Shown: positions 12,694 to 29,008 of the stretch, piece after piece
How positions within the stretch are numbered: position 1 is the stretch's first letter
How the letters are laid out: the number at the start of each line of letters is the position of its first letter
Assembly: GCA_951799425.1 (NCBI GenBank)
Contig: OX637403.1
Coordinates: forward strand, 32,652,811-32,716,810
Direction: 5' to 3'
DNA from: Ilex aquifolium
Taxonomy: Eukaryota > Streptophyta > Magnoliopsida > Aquifoliales > Aquifoliaceae
DNA length: 64,000 bases
The notes under the pieces: generated by a model
Databases searched by the model: none
The model's input: only the letters and a program-made list of their open reading frames with translations
What the model was told of the DNA's origin: nothing
Program-made: the position numbers and the translations under genes

Positions 12694-13124
12694 TCAAGGG
12701 TTGCCGCCTTTACCCCCAGATTTTCCTTTCCCTGGATCGTGAGCAGGATTGGATCCAGGATCACGATAATCCTCTAACATTGAACTGACGACCCCTGTAA
12801 GCTCTCTCAACTTCATCCGAGTATCCACCTTCACAAAAATGGATAAATTAGGTTCACATAATGGAAAAAGTGTTATACATATACATGAATGTATACAGGA
12901 TACTGGGGATACCTGATTATGTACGTTAGAGAGCTTCACAATATCTCTGATGCCTTCTGTCCTGCCTATAAGAGAAAGATAACAGGTTTTTTTGTGTTAT
13001 TTAAGCTCGCGCTATGAATTGTTAAGTTTACAATCAAAGAGAGAGCTTACTTACTACTTAGTAATTACATACCTGAGGATGAGCAGAATAAGAGTAGGAG
13101 GAGTATGAGACAGAGAGTCTTCAT
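12694..13124 (-). CDS. PSY-type tyrosine-sulfated peptide precursor
   Basis: This is a small secreted peptide precursor of 79 aa, assembled from three exons: 13073-13124, 12913-12965 and 12694-12828, all with GT-AG borders and consistent phase. Residues 1-16 are a short leucine-rich signal peptide (MKTLCLILLLLLFC). Residues 55-67 read DYRDPGSNPAHDP. This matches the PSY family core (Asp-Tyr, then spaced Pro, Asn, His, Pro), with Ser where Ala is usual. In PSY1 the Tyr after Asp is sulfated by TPST, and the peptide promotes growth. That Tyr is residue 56 here. The tail after the motif is Gly/Lys-rich (GKGKSGGKGGNP). I infer secretion, Tyr56 sulfation and proteolytic release. A single open frame misses exons 1 and 2, so this gene is easily overlooked. 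Confidence 0.85.
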
Positions 13125-15499
13125 GCTAGCTAAGAGACAAGTAGTTGTGATTCTGGTTAATTTCTGGTGTTGCAAATGTAACATAAGGCTTGTGAGGGGA
13201 TGGATGGACACATGCTTTTATTTTTAGCGAGAGAGAATGGAGCCACCAGTGCCTGTCAATTATGCACTTCTCTCAAACAGCTTTTTCTGAATGATCATGA
13301 GAGCCATTTCCTGTTCTCCACCACCTCAAAGTCAACTCTCTCTTGCATATATATATATGTATATATTTCGTTGTAACAAAACTTTTGTTTTTTGCATCAA
13401 AAAAATCGTCGAGTGGGGTGACCTCTTAATTGTAAGTAGAAATCAAATGTGAGTACATTTAATCTATCTATCAATGTGGAACACAAGCTCTCCTCACAGT
13501 GACACCTTCTCTCATCAGAACGGAAGCAAGTAAACAAACAGACATAGGTTAAGGAATATTTCAAATGTGTGAGAGAGATTTGTTCAATCAATGATATACA
13601 ATTAAAAAGGGAGACAGATAATGGATGAAGTGACCTCTCAAATATATTATACAATACAAATTTGAGTGTATCTACAGCTCACAAGGCAGCTTGCGTTACA
13701 GCAGCAGGCTTTGCCTACTTTTTAGATTTTGGAACTGTCCGTATCCATTCAAATGGTCCTAGCATTAATATGGGCCACTAGAACCTGTTCGGTACAACTC
13801 CATTTGCACGCATCTTCTGCTACATTCTGACATGATCATCAATTGCAGTGTTGAATTTTTCCTCCGCAGAAAACAACAATGAGCTGCACAACATGACTAG
13901 GGAGGTTAAAGCTACGTTTGTATGGTTAAACTAAGTGAACCCACTAGTATATATAAACACTTGAAAAGGAAACAAAGGACTTTTAAACTAATACCTCAAT
14001 TAGAAAAATATTAGCAGATTGAGAAAACATTTGTACATGAATTATTAATTGTTGTCGGCAAAAAGCCTAAGGACCATACACTCTAAACTCAAGTACAAAA
14101 GTCATTGACGGAAGTAGCCACACAAACAAAAGAAATATATTAAAAAATTTCCCCTTCCTTTCCAGTGCATTTTCTATCAATATTTCTTGCAAGTAATAAT
14201 TATCTTTTACTACCCATGGTTTTCCAATTGTTTCTCCTATGTATCATGGATCTAGATCATCTTTATTATTTTTTTCACAAAATTTTATTCAATAGTAAAT
14301 TATTTATTGTGTATAGGTGAGGAGTCCACATAAAAATAATAAATTTTACGTGAATATATGGTGAATGATCTACCATCAAATAAAATTATGTGAAAAAGTA
14401 ATAGAAATGTCTCATTCAATGTTTCATCATGCATCGAGTGGGAAGTTGTTATCATTAATTCACATGGCTGTCCCTTTTTTTTTTTGGTTAGGTCCTTTTC
14501 TTTGAAAGGGACGAAATCAGAATATATAATATGGATAACCAATTCGGTTAACTCTATTTAGTTTTGGTATATATGCCTTTGATATTAGAGTAATGCTAGA
14601 TGAACTTAAAAAATAAACTTAAAAATTAAATTTGATAAATTTCAACCATTGAATAAGTAGTAAATCCCAATAAATACCGATTAAATTTGATAAATCTCAA
14701 CCATTGGCAAAAAATAATTCGTACCGTGTGTGGGTAATTGCTAGATTTGGAAGTTACGTAATGCGCGCATATTTACATAATTAACCATGAAAGTTATAGG
14801 CAGATTTTGCCAATGTGGTGCGCACTATTTGTAATGCATGCTTTATCACCCTAAACTTTCCTTCTCTTATAGCCTTTAGTCGTGTCCCTTTTATAGTGGT
14901 ATTTGGTCAAGTTTTTGGTGCTGTTCAAAAATCATCTCAAATGGAGTCTCTGGAATATATACAAGTGATCAGAAATTTTCCACCACTACATATGGTGGTA
15001 TAGTCACATCATAAAAGTCAGAGGAACTTTGTGCAAACTTGACTTTGCGAATGGTTTTGATTTTTGTTATGGCATTAGGTCTTGGTCATCTTTATATAGT
15101 TTCATACATGCTTATGCTTAATTGACATCAGTAATGCTCTCTCTCGTCGTGGGCATTTTCAGATTAGACCATGTCCTGTGCTTTTTCTTTCCTTTCCTGT
15201 AGTTTTGTTTTTCATTCATGAATGTCCAGTTTTCCTGCAGGCTAAGTTCATATAGATATAGAGAAATTATGAAATTTAAACCGGATAGTTTTTGGACGAA
15301 TAGCTCTAACTCATGCTTGTTTACTTCAACGAGAAATGTAATATTAACACTAGTCCAAAATCACGTTAACGTTATGATTCTATTTCTAAATGTGAGAGAG
15401 ATGTAGTAGTGTAAAGAAAGCTAATCACAAAGGGGAGAAAATGAAATTTGTTCTAAAAATATAATGAAAAATGATGCATTACTACACATCTCAAAACAC
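13125..15499. other. Spacer between the PSY gene and BiP
   Basis: The first few hundred bases should be the PSY promoter, because that gene reads leftward. An AT-rich stretch at 14594-14760 has two near-identical copies of 'aaatttgataaat.tcaaccattg' and may be a decayed small element. I see no coding region. Confidence 0.5.
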
Positions 15500-15668
15500 T
15501 AGAACCCTAAGGTTACATCAAGTGGTAATGAGGACGAGCTGTAAATTTAAACGTCCTGAGTTTGAATCTTTATTTTTTATGAATATCTTAGTCCTGACGT
15601 GAATGATTTGTCTTTGACCGAACTAAAGAGGAGATTAGTCGAGGTGCGCGTAAGCTAACTCGAACACC
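15500..15668 (+). mobile_element. tRNA-derived SINE-like element
   Basis: The segment has a box-A-like start (tcaagtggtaat) and a box-B-like 'gagtttgaatct', spaced as in tRNA-derived SINEs. A 3' core (cgtgaatga ... agagattagtcgaggtgcgcgtaagct) is shared with 36786-36995. Two copies with a shared 3' body support a repeat family. Borders and target duplications are not resolved. Confidence 0.5.
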
Positions 15669-15711
15669 CTTTATGCGCATCTCGACTAATCTTCTCTTTG
15701 GTTCGATCAAA
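15613..15711. repeat. Long imperfect hairpin at the SINE 3' core
   Basis: Arms at 15613-15653 and 15671-15711 are inverted copies of 41 bases with five differences, all transitions, around a 17-base loop. The left arm is part of the SINE-like 3' core, so the right arm is an inverted second copy of it. Confidence 0.8.
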
Positions 15712-15859
15712 TACATATCATCTACGCTACGACTAGAATATTTATGAGAGTTATGGGCAATCAAGCTTCAGGCCGACCCGCGGCCTATGGACTCCTACGT
15801 AGCAGCACTAGTAGAGCTGCGCCAATTCCGTGTGGGCTTCGTAGAACTGGGCCATTTCC

Positions 15860-15891
15860 GTGAACGGGCTAAATGGACTTAGCCCGTTCAC
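15860..15891. repeat. Perfect 13-bp inverted repeat in the BiP upstream region
   Basis: GTGAACGGGCTAA (15860-15872) and its exact complement (15879-15891) flank a 6-base loop. It lies about 460 bases before the BiP start codon. A regulatory role is only a guess. Confidence 0.8.
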
Positions 15892-16018
15892 TATTCCATT
15901 TGATAGTGATAATCCGTGTAGCAACCTGGACCTTTTTCCGTTAAAGAAATAAACGGCTAGGATCATCCCAACACTAGATCCATCGCTATTGGCTAGACTT
16001 TTCCGTCCTCGAATTCTC

Positions 16019-16034
16019 ATTGGTCCACGTCTTG
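16019..16034 (+). promoter_or_regulatory. P-UPRE-like element, upstream copy
   Basis: The sequence ATTGGTCCACGTCTTG matches 14 of 16 positions of the plant unfolded-protein-response element and keeps the ATTGG-N-CCACG (ERSE-II) core. It is 74 bases upstream of the exact copy in the BiP promoter. Confidence 0.75.
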
Positions 16035-16092
16035 AAGAATGACATTTCATTTCAATTAGCCATGATGAACCAAACGTGTTAAACCAATAGAC

Positions 16093-16108
16093 ATTGGTCC
16101 ACGTCATC
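16093..16108 (+). promoter_or_regulatory. P-UPRE / ERSE-II element, exact copy
   Basis: ATTGGTCCACGTCATC is an exact match to the 16-base plant UPR element described for Arabidopsis BiP promoters, bound under ER stress by bZIP factors (bZIP28/bZIP60 class). It overlaps a CCAAT box (16084-16088) that sits 10 bases before CCACG, which resembles a classical ERSE. It is about 260 bases before the BiP start codon. Sequence and position both fit; in vivo use is inferred. Confidence 0.85.
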
Positions 16109-16170
16109 AAGAATGACATGCTCGTTCATTTCGATTTTCTGATGTGGGTGCGGACAACAGATCCAAATCA

Positions 16171-16182
16171 CTTAATATATAC
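16171..16182 (+). promoter_or_regulatory. Probable TATA box of BiP
   Basis: CTTAATATATAC lies about 65 bases downstream of the UPR element and 170 bases before the start codon. It is the best TATA candidate for BiP. Confidence 0.5.
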
Positions 16183-16354
16183 TTCCAGTTCCAGAGGCTT
16201 CACGAAGACCAGTCTATTAATCCCTCTGCGTTACCCCCAGTCGAACACAGAACGGAAGCTCATTTTCTCATCAATCATACTAATTCTGCATTTACATCTG
16301 CATATACAGTGACATTGTGTAAAGCTATAGAGAGAGAAGGTTGCTGTTGAAGCG

Positions 16355-21628
<5,274 letters not shown>

Positions 21629-22036
21629 GTAATCTTTAGAGTTTTCATCTACCACCAGAGGGAAAGTGAGGACAAGAAATGAGGATGTAGAATAGGCGAG
21701 AGGAGTTAATGTAATTTTCCTGACGCTTACAGTAAAGGGGAGAGATTTCCCTTGGTGGCTTGTTTTTGTTGAGCTTAATTAAGATAACGGATATTGTTCT
21801 TCTTAACTGTTGTATTTTTGCTTCTCTCTGTCATTTGCTGGATCCAAAAGAATACCGAGGGATGCTTCTTATTACAGGCGCCCCTAAACGTAATGTGAAG
21901 GGGATCTCAGTGATATCCTTTCGAGTCGATGAAAATGTCGTCCACCTACTAATTGCTTGCTTAATATGTAGTAGTACCACTGTACAAGTGCGAGTATATA
22001 TTGTTTTCAGTTGAAAAAGAGAGATGTAGAACAAAA
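21629..22036. other. BiP 3' UTR and short spacer to the tRNA gene
   Basis: This stretch directly follows the BiP stop codon and should contain its 3' UTR and polyadenylation region. No separate gene is visible. Confidence 0.6.
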
Positions 22037-22107
22037 TGCGCATCCAGGGAATCGAACCCTGGTCAGTACCGTGGGAGGGTACTATGATACCACTACACCA
22101 GATGCGC
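22037..22107 (-). tRNA. tRNA-Gly (anticodon CCC)
   Basis: Read on the minus strand, the cloverleaf is complete. The acceptor stem is GCGCATC/GATGCGC with discriminator A. The D-arm region is TGGTGTAGTGGTATCA, the anticodon stem is GTACC/GGTAC, and the T arm is CCAGG-GTTCGAT-CCTGG. The loop CTCCCAC gives anticodon CCC, for Gly codon GGG. Boxes A and B are intact, and a TTTT run follows shortly downstream as a Pol III terminator. No intron is present. It lies tail to tail with BiP. Confidence 0.95.
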
Positions 22108-22557
22108 TTTATACTGCATAAGACAGCCAACAACATAAAAGAGCAAACCCCAAGGCAAATTGAAACCAATGTTGTATCTTCATTCCTATTCTGAGTGTGG
22201 TTTAATGATATGAAAGCAGGCGTAGAATACATCCTTCAAAAATGACTTGCAAAAGTAGGATGTCCAAAAATTTACATACAGCTATTTAAGTTTTGAAAAA
22301 TATTATTTGTACTTAATTTAGTGATTTTGTTTGTTAATATAATGTATCATATCCATTGAATTGATAGTGAGTTCTAACTAATAGTGAGGTTCACTGTCAA
22401 TCTAATGACAAAATAATAACATCAACAAATAAGGTCTATATAGTATTGCTCTTAAGATCTTAACACTTAAACCCAACGCTCTCTAATTTAGGGTTCGTAT
22501 CTTAATTTTGATAAATGTTGGAAAATCATTTAAGTAGGGCATGTTGAGATTAATGCT

Positions 22558-23046
22558 TTGTTCGGTACGATGAAAAAAATAAAAGGACGGAAAGTTGGAG
22601 AAATAGACAAAATATTATGTTTGGTAAAGAAGGAAAATAGGAAGGATAAAAAAGTGGATGGATGAGCTTTCTTTCTAACTCACCAAAAATTAATCCCTCC
22701 AAAATTAGGAGAAAAAATGTATGAAAAAATTAATTATATGTGTTGAAATGTATGTTATTTGTTTATATATCTTTTAATATATACATATATCATATTTATC
22801 AATTACATACTATGTATACATTAATTTCATAGATAAATATAATGGTAAAATATATATTTATATTTTAAAAAATAAAAAAAATACATTTTTCATCTTACCA
22901 AGCACAAAAAAATAACCCTTCTTACTTTCTATCTCTCTTACTAAACACAAAAGGAGGAAATGAAGTGTTCCTCCCTTGAAGGATAAAAAGTGTATCAGTA
23001 CAATTTTTCTATCTTTTTAATTTTCTATCCACCCTACTAAACTAAC
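22558..23046. mobile_element. Possible TIR element, weak
   Basis: Left end 'ttgttcggtacgatgaaaaaa' resembles the complement of right end 'ctatccaccctactaaactaac', and the body is A-rich with related motifs near each end. The inverted match is poor, and no target duplication was confirmed. Confidence 0.3.
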
Positions 23047-23075
23047 TATAAGGCTGCATGAGGCAGTACACATAG

Positions 23076-23606
23076 AGCTCGTTTGGTAGACGTCTTATGA
23101 GGGGATTAAATATTGGATTGCACTATTTTTTATTTAATCGGGTCTAATACTTTGTTTGGTAAGCAAATTTGATACCGTATTAATTTCAAAAACGTATACT
23201 AATCGTATACTTATCGTATATTTTTTATACATTAGACCTGTATTATGGAGGTATTTTAATACCAGCAAAAGAGGTAGTATTATAATCCAACTCAAACGTA
23301 TTATTTTACACATTTACCATTATAACCCCTCAACTGATAAAATCAAACTGTCATCAATGTAACAAACACTGATTGAGGATATTTTTGTTAATTCAACATT
23401 AATACGATAAAATAATTCTTTAACCAAACAACCGATTGGATTAAATAATTACTATCCAACGTTTATTTTGTGTATTATCAAACACTAGATAAAATTACGT
23501 ATTATTTTAATACCCTATTTAGTCTTGTCTTTTGTCCTTCTGTATTATATTAGACCGAATTATTTTATCTAATCCATTCATTTTTAATACGGCAACCAAA
23601 CGAGCC
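23076..23606. mobile_element. MITE with AGCTCGTTTGG-type ends
   Basis: Left end AGCTCGTTTGGT and right end ACCAAACGAGCC are inverted with one mismatch, flanked by a 5-bp direct repeat CATAG (23071-23075, 23607-23611). The 0.53-kb body is AT-rich and has no transposase frame. Superfamily is uncertain, because a 5-bp duplication does not match the usual hAT or Harbinger sizes. Confidence 0.6.
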
Positions 23607-23998
23607 CATAGTTAATTAAAAGTTTGTTATGCTTATCTGTCAAGTTGTTATAGTTAGTTAGTTTATGAGAATTAGTTAATTACTATATTTAATTAGTTAG
23701 GTTATTTCTTGTTAATTGATAGCTAGGCGGTATATATAAATACTCTATGATGTAAACAGTTTCAGTTCGAAGAATAAACAAGGAAATCATTCTCTCTCTC
23801 TTTCTGTGTTTTCTCATTTCTTCTTCACTTTTAATAGGGTGTGACAATGTATCGATATTCCATAATCCTTGAAATTTAATGGAGGTCGAGAAACTACGTG
23901 CAAAGTTGGACCATTGTAATCTTAAGTTGTTAAACAATGGCTTGATGATGTCAAGCTAAAAACCTTACTAAATCATAAGAGACCCCATCAATAAAACA

Positions 23999-26544
23999 TC
24001 TATATAATAAAGTAGAACGATTTTGAATTTAAGAGACAAAGAGCGGCTCAGATCGTTTCAAGATCAAAAGAGGTATCATCCAACGGCCGACGATATTTCA
24101 AACTGTCTCAAACTATTGACGTCTCAGATCGTTTCGATCCGACGTACCATATTAGCTCTTGAAAATTTTTTGCAGCTTAAAACTTTTAGTTTCCAAAACT
24201 AACATCTCTAAATTTAATTTCCCAACCCAATCAAATCCGGCAATTAAGCGATCTCTCATTCCTCAACCCTGTTTCTCTCTCTCCCTAAAATACAGATTAC
24301 AACTCTTATCATTATTTTTTTGATTTTATTTCCTATGTTAAGTGATCACTTTCTATACTGAGACATTGACTGTCTCTCACACTCTCATCTTTCATGATTC
24401 TCTTTCCAAACTGAGACACATGTCTTCCCAAAATTCTATCCTAATGCAGTTGCTCTCCATCTTTACTGTTCATATCACACACACATCTTTAATGTACATA
24501 TGTATAGTACAAAGATCGAAGACATACTATATCTACATGTTACATCTAGGGAAAGTTTCATCTAAACACCATGTAATTGAGTCTAAATTCAATGACAACC
24601 TCTATAACAATAACTTTTGTCTCTATCAGTAGATAAAATAATGATTTACCTAAATATTTTGTGAAAATACTAAAATTACCCTTTATTATGTAAATAGACT
24701 AAAATGTCATCAATTCTTTCCCCATTATATATGCACTAGCCAGCCAACAAACGTAATTTCAATCATTATATTATCCCAATGAATTTTTTATTTTAAAACG
24801 TTGTATTATAACTTTGTTATGACATTAGTCATCATATTGTCACTCATTTGGTTACATAATCAAGTTTTTATAATTTTTATATTTTTTTATCATAATAATT
24901 TTTATAGTTAAAAATGATTTTTCTATAATAAGAATTACAATTGATAAAGTCAATGTCAAATTCTCATCCATTTCTAATTCCTCTGTTATCATATGTTCTC
25001 TACAACGTCGCTCAATCGCTCCTCACACATCATACTTCATATATAAAATTTAAAATTATTTGATAAAATTTAATATTAATTGAATAAATTTGATCTTAAT
25101 TTTGATAAATTTAAATATTAATTTAGTATTAATTTGATTGAATTTAATGTTAATTGAATAAAATTGAATGTTGTTTTAATAAAATTGAATGTTCATTTGG
25201 TGTTAAATTAAAGAAATGACATTAATTTGATAAGGTTAAATCTTAAATTAATGGAATTTAATATTCTATTTAATAAATTAAATAGTTTAATTTAATAAAA
25301 TTGAATATCAATTTGATGTTGATTTGATAAAAATAAATAATAACTTAATATTAAATTAAAGAAATAATATTAATTTGATGAAATGAAATATTAAATTAAT
25401 ATAACTAAATGCAAATTTGATAATATTATATATGCACTAGCCAGCCAACAAACGTAATTTCAATCATTATATTATCTCAATGAATTTTTTATTTTAAAAC
25501 GTTGTATTATAACTTTGTTATGATATTAGTCATCATATTGTCACTCATTTGGTTACATAATCAAGTTTTTATAATTTTTATATTTTTTTATCATAATAAT
25601 TTTTATAATGAAAAATGATTTTTCTATAATAAGAATTACAATTGATAAAGTCAATGTCAAATTCTCATCCATTTCTAATTCCTCTGCTATCATATGTTCT
25701 CCACAACGTCGCCCAATCGCTCCTCACACATCATACTTCATATATAAAATTTAAAATTATTTGATAAAATTTAATATTAATTGAATAAATTTGATCTTAA
25801 TTTTGATAAATTTAAATATTAATTTAGTATTAATTTGATTGAATTTAATGTTAATTGAATAAAATTGAATGTTGTTTTAATAAAATTGAATGTTCATTTG
25901 GTGTTAAATTAAAGAAATGACATTAATTTGATAAGGTTAAATTTTAAATTAATGGAATTTAATATTCTATTTAATAAATTAAATAGTTTAATTTAATAAA
26001 ATTGAATGTCAATTTGATGTTGATTTGATAAAAATAAATAATAACTTAATATTAAATTAAAGAAATAATATTAATTTGATGAAATGAAATATTAAATTAA
26101 TATAACTAAATGCAAATTTGATAAAATTAAATATTAATTTTGTGTTGATTTGATGAGATGAGATGAAATGTTAATTTAGTTTAAATTAAATAAAGAAATT
26201 AATTTGATAAAATTGAATATTAAATTAATCAAAATAAAGACTAATATAATAGAATTAAAAGGGAGTACATTGAAATTTCAGAATGAAGAGAGGGTGTTGT
26301 TAAAATTAGGTCTATTTACAGGGAGTGTTGTTAAAGTTAGACTTATTTATAAGGGGTGTGGATAAAATTTACCCTATAAAATACTCGAGGATATTTCTAT
26401 AAATCAACCATCGACATTAACGGTGTAACCCGACAATCACTAACAGGGAGTGACAGTGAAATTTCAAAATCGGAAGGAGATGTTATTGAATTTAGACCTA
26501 ACTACAAGGGATCTGGATGAAATTTTCCCTTATATCTATACAAA
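23999..26544 (+). mobile_element. Helitron-like element, 5' end and body (3' end unclear)
   Basis: A Helitron-type 5' end, A|TCTATATAATAAAGTAG at 23999, is followed by 'ggctcagatcgtttcaagatc'. The same start is seen in minus orientation at 56555, 56159 and about 60883. The body contains a 701-bp tandem duplication. The 3' end is uncertain: the next hairpin plus CTAGT is at 26914, which may instead belong to the short element starting at 26545. No Rep/helicase frame is visible, so it is non-autonomous. Confidence 0.6.
24724..26125. repeat. 701-bp tandem duplication
   Basis: Bases 24724-25424 and 25425-26125 are near-identical direct copies, offset by 701 bases, with only scattered substitutions (for example ctgttatc versus ctgctatc). 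Each copy is itself built of degenerate short units around 'aatttgataaaatt'. High identity suggests a fairly recent duplication. Confidence 0.92.
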
Positions 26545-26914
26545 TCTATATAATAAAACACATAGGAAGTTGAATTTTATTTCCTATACATTCCCCCCTC
26601 AAAAACCATCACTTCACTCATTTCTATCACATGCTCAACCATTTAATATTTGATTAATTTGTAATTTAACATAATTTTTATTTCAGATATTATCCATACA
26701 TGATAATATAGATCTGTTAAAAAATTTTATCGAATTAAATATTTTGAGAAAATTTTGTCAATATTTTTAAGAAAATAATGGGTAAAAATAAATTTTGAAT
26801 GATTTAATCAAATAAATGAAGGAAAGAAAAATTATTATTTAATATAGTGATATCGATTTTTTAGGACTTGAATTTTTTGTTTTATCGTGCCTTCAGGCAC
26901 GGGTTATGACTAGT
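26545..26914 (+). mobile_element. Short non-autonomous Helitron (370 bp)
   Basis: It starts A|TCTATATAATAAAACAC and ends with the hairpin CGTGCCTTCAGGCACG followed by GGTTATGACTAGT, the classical Helitron 3' structure (stem-loop, then CTRRT). A second copy of the same element, interrupted by another insertion, lies at 28018-29263. Confidence 0.75.
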
Positions 26915-28017
26915 ATATGATAATGTAATAGAACTAATTGAATTACGAAAGTGGAGAGATGATTATTCTCATCAAAAGAAATTAATTTAGACTATAGGAC
27001 ATTGGAAACCAAAATCCTAATTTTAAGGAGAGGGGGCCCTGCAAGATTCGGGGCTCCCACAGAAAAGAGTGGCAATCATTGAAATATGGTAGTATTCAAC
27101 TACTCCATTTAGGTATGCTTTTGATATTAAAATGTTGGAAGACATGACCAGTTGCACACACTTGCGTATAATTAAGTCTTCTGAGAGTTTGTCATTGCAA
27201 TTCATCTCATTAGTCAAATATAGTTGGCTAACAAAACAACTAATTGGAAAGAGAGAGAGAGAGAGAATTCTGAATAAACTAAGAGATACTAAACACCCAA
27301 AATCTAAGGTTTGATTAAGTGGGGCTCTGTGTCCAAATACGAGACAAATCCTAATGAAAGGAACTTCTCCCATGGCGTATCTGGGGAAGTCTTATTCAAC
27401 AGCTCCACTGTGTTTTATATTGGAACATCGACTGTCCAATAATCTTGATCTTTCTGTGGTAAAGCTTAACAAAATGATATTTTTGAGCTTTTTTTTAGGG
27501 CAAGCCACTTCTTATTGACGGAAAAAATTCGATCGACATCTAGTTTTTAGACGATTGTTTATGATGGATTCAATTGCCTTGTTTCAGGATTTCCTTGGAT
27601 GAATTTTAAGGGGATAACCGCACGGTACAGTGAACTAATAAAATAATTTTCTTTTATTAGTCCAGTCGAAGGGATTTCAGTTATAAAAAAAAATTGAATT
27701 AACAGCTTTGATTACAACAATAATTACTACTTAAAACTAATCTAAAAGTACTCCTAAAATTGTCCACATCGTGGGTCTTCTGAGGATTTGAATGTGTGTC
27801 CACAAACTTCTCTATTGTCCGCCTTTTATAGCCACTAACTTCGACGGTTCTGTCTCCATCGACAGTTATCTTACTTATATCTCTCAGACTGTTAGTTATC
27901 TCCCCTTTTTGAAACAAGGTTGTAACTGATCATTTCTCGCATTTCTTCAGATTTTTTCACATGACATTTTCTTAATGGCTTCAAATTTACCAGATGTCAA
28001 TACATTGGACATTTCCA
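26915..28017. other. Unassigned spacer between Helitron-like elements
   Basis: No gene or recognised repeat is seen here. The open frames near 27023-27373 and 27699-27917 have no domain or splice support. Confidence 0.5.
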
Positions 28018-28107
28018 TCTATCTAATAAGTTAGTTAGTAAGTTGAATTTTCCCTATATATTTTTTCCCCAAAAATGTCATATTATTCAATTCTATCACA
28101 TGTTCAA

Positions 28108-29008
28108 TTTATATAATAAAGTACAATACAATTCAAATCTTAAAAGATAAATAAAATGACTTTTACTTTTCGCGGTTGAGATCTTTTTAAATTTTATTTT
28201 AAAGTTAATCCGACGGCTAATATTAACATCTCAAATTTAATAGAGAAAATATGTCATAAATATGTTTGTGATTTTTTAAAAGTATTTCTAGAACTTATAA
28301 TTCTCATAAGTACTTAAAAAAAAAAATAGTGTTTGAAACCGCCCTAACACCACCACTACCACCACCACCACCCCTATTGCCCCACCACCATCACCACTAC
28401 CACCACCACCAAAACTACCTCTACCACCACCAACACCACCACTGTCGCCACCCCACCCCCATCGCCTTTGAAACCGCCCTAACACCACCACCACCACCAC
28501 CACCATCACCACCACCACCACCACCACCACACTACCACCACCGTCACTGTCCCACCATCACCATTACCACCACCACCATACACGACCATCACCAACACCA
28601 CCGCCACCGTAGCCACCCCACCACCACCACTGTCGCCGCCACCCCTATCACCCCAGCGCCACCCTCACCACCACCATCATCATTGTCACTCACCACCGAT
28701 TGCTACCACTGTCATCCACTGCCACCACCCAGCACCAGCACCATCGTCATTTCATTATTATATTTATTACCATTACCACCATGATCCCACTACCACCATC
28801 ATCCACCGTTAGCACCCACTACCTCCACCCACCACAACCATCACTGTTTCCCACCACCATTATCACTGCTCACCCTCACTACAACCGGTGTTTAAATTTC
28901 TTTCTCTCATCTATATTTGTGATTTGATTTTGGGTGTAAATATAAATATGTTTATTGTTGACAATTTTTTTTATTACTATGTGTCTTCAGGCATAGACAA
29001 TAACTAGT
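28108..29008 (+). mobile_element. Nested Helitron with CAC-rich body
   Basis: The 5' end is TTTATATAATAAAGTAC, with TT in place of the usual TC. The 3' end is 'ctatgtgtcttcaggcatag' followed by ACAATAACTAGT. It sits inside the Helitron at 28018-29263. The middle is a long CAC/CCA trinucleotide-rich block. No protein gene is supported. Confidence 0.65.
28340..28875. repeat. CAC/CCA trinucleotide-rich tract
   Basis: More than 500 bases are dominated by accacc units, including two copies of 'gaaaccgccctaacacca' (28335 and 28469). The His/Pro-rich and, on the other strand, Gly/Val-rich open frames across it are translation artefacts. Confidence 0.9.

Noticed and set aside
24724..26125. CRISPR-like or satellite array
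   Set aside because: There are only two long copies and no regular short repeat-spacer pattern; this is a eukaryotic tandem duplication.
23999..26914. A single full-length 2.9-kb Helitron
   Set aside because: The 3' end at 26914 is better explained by the short element from 26545, which has a second copy. The true 3' end of the long element is therefore unknown.
28288..28930. Long His/Pro-rich and Gly/Val-rich open frames
   Set aside because: They come from a CAC/CCA trinucleotide tract inside a Helitron; no start context, splice sites or domain.
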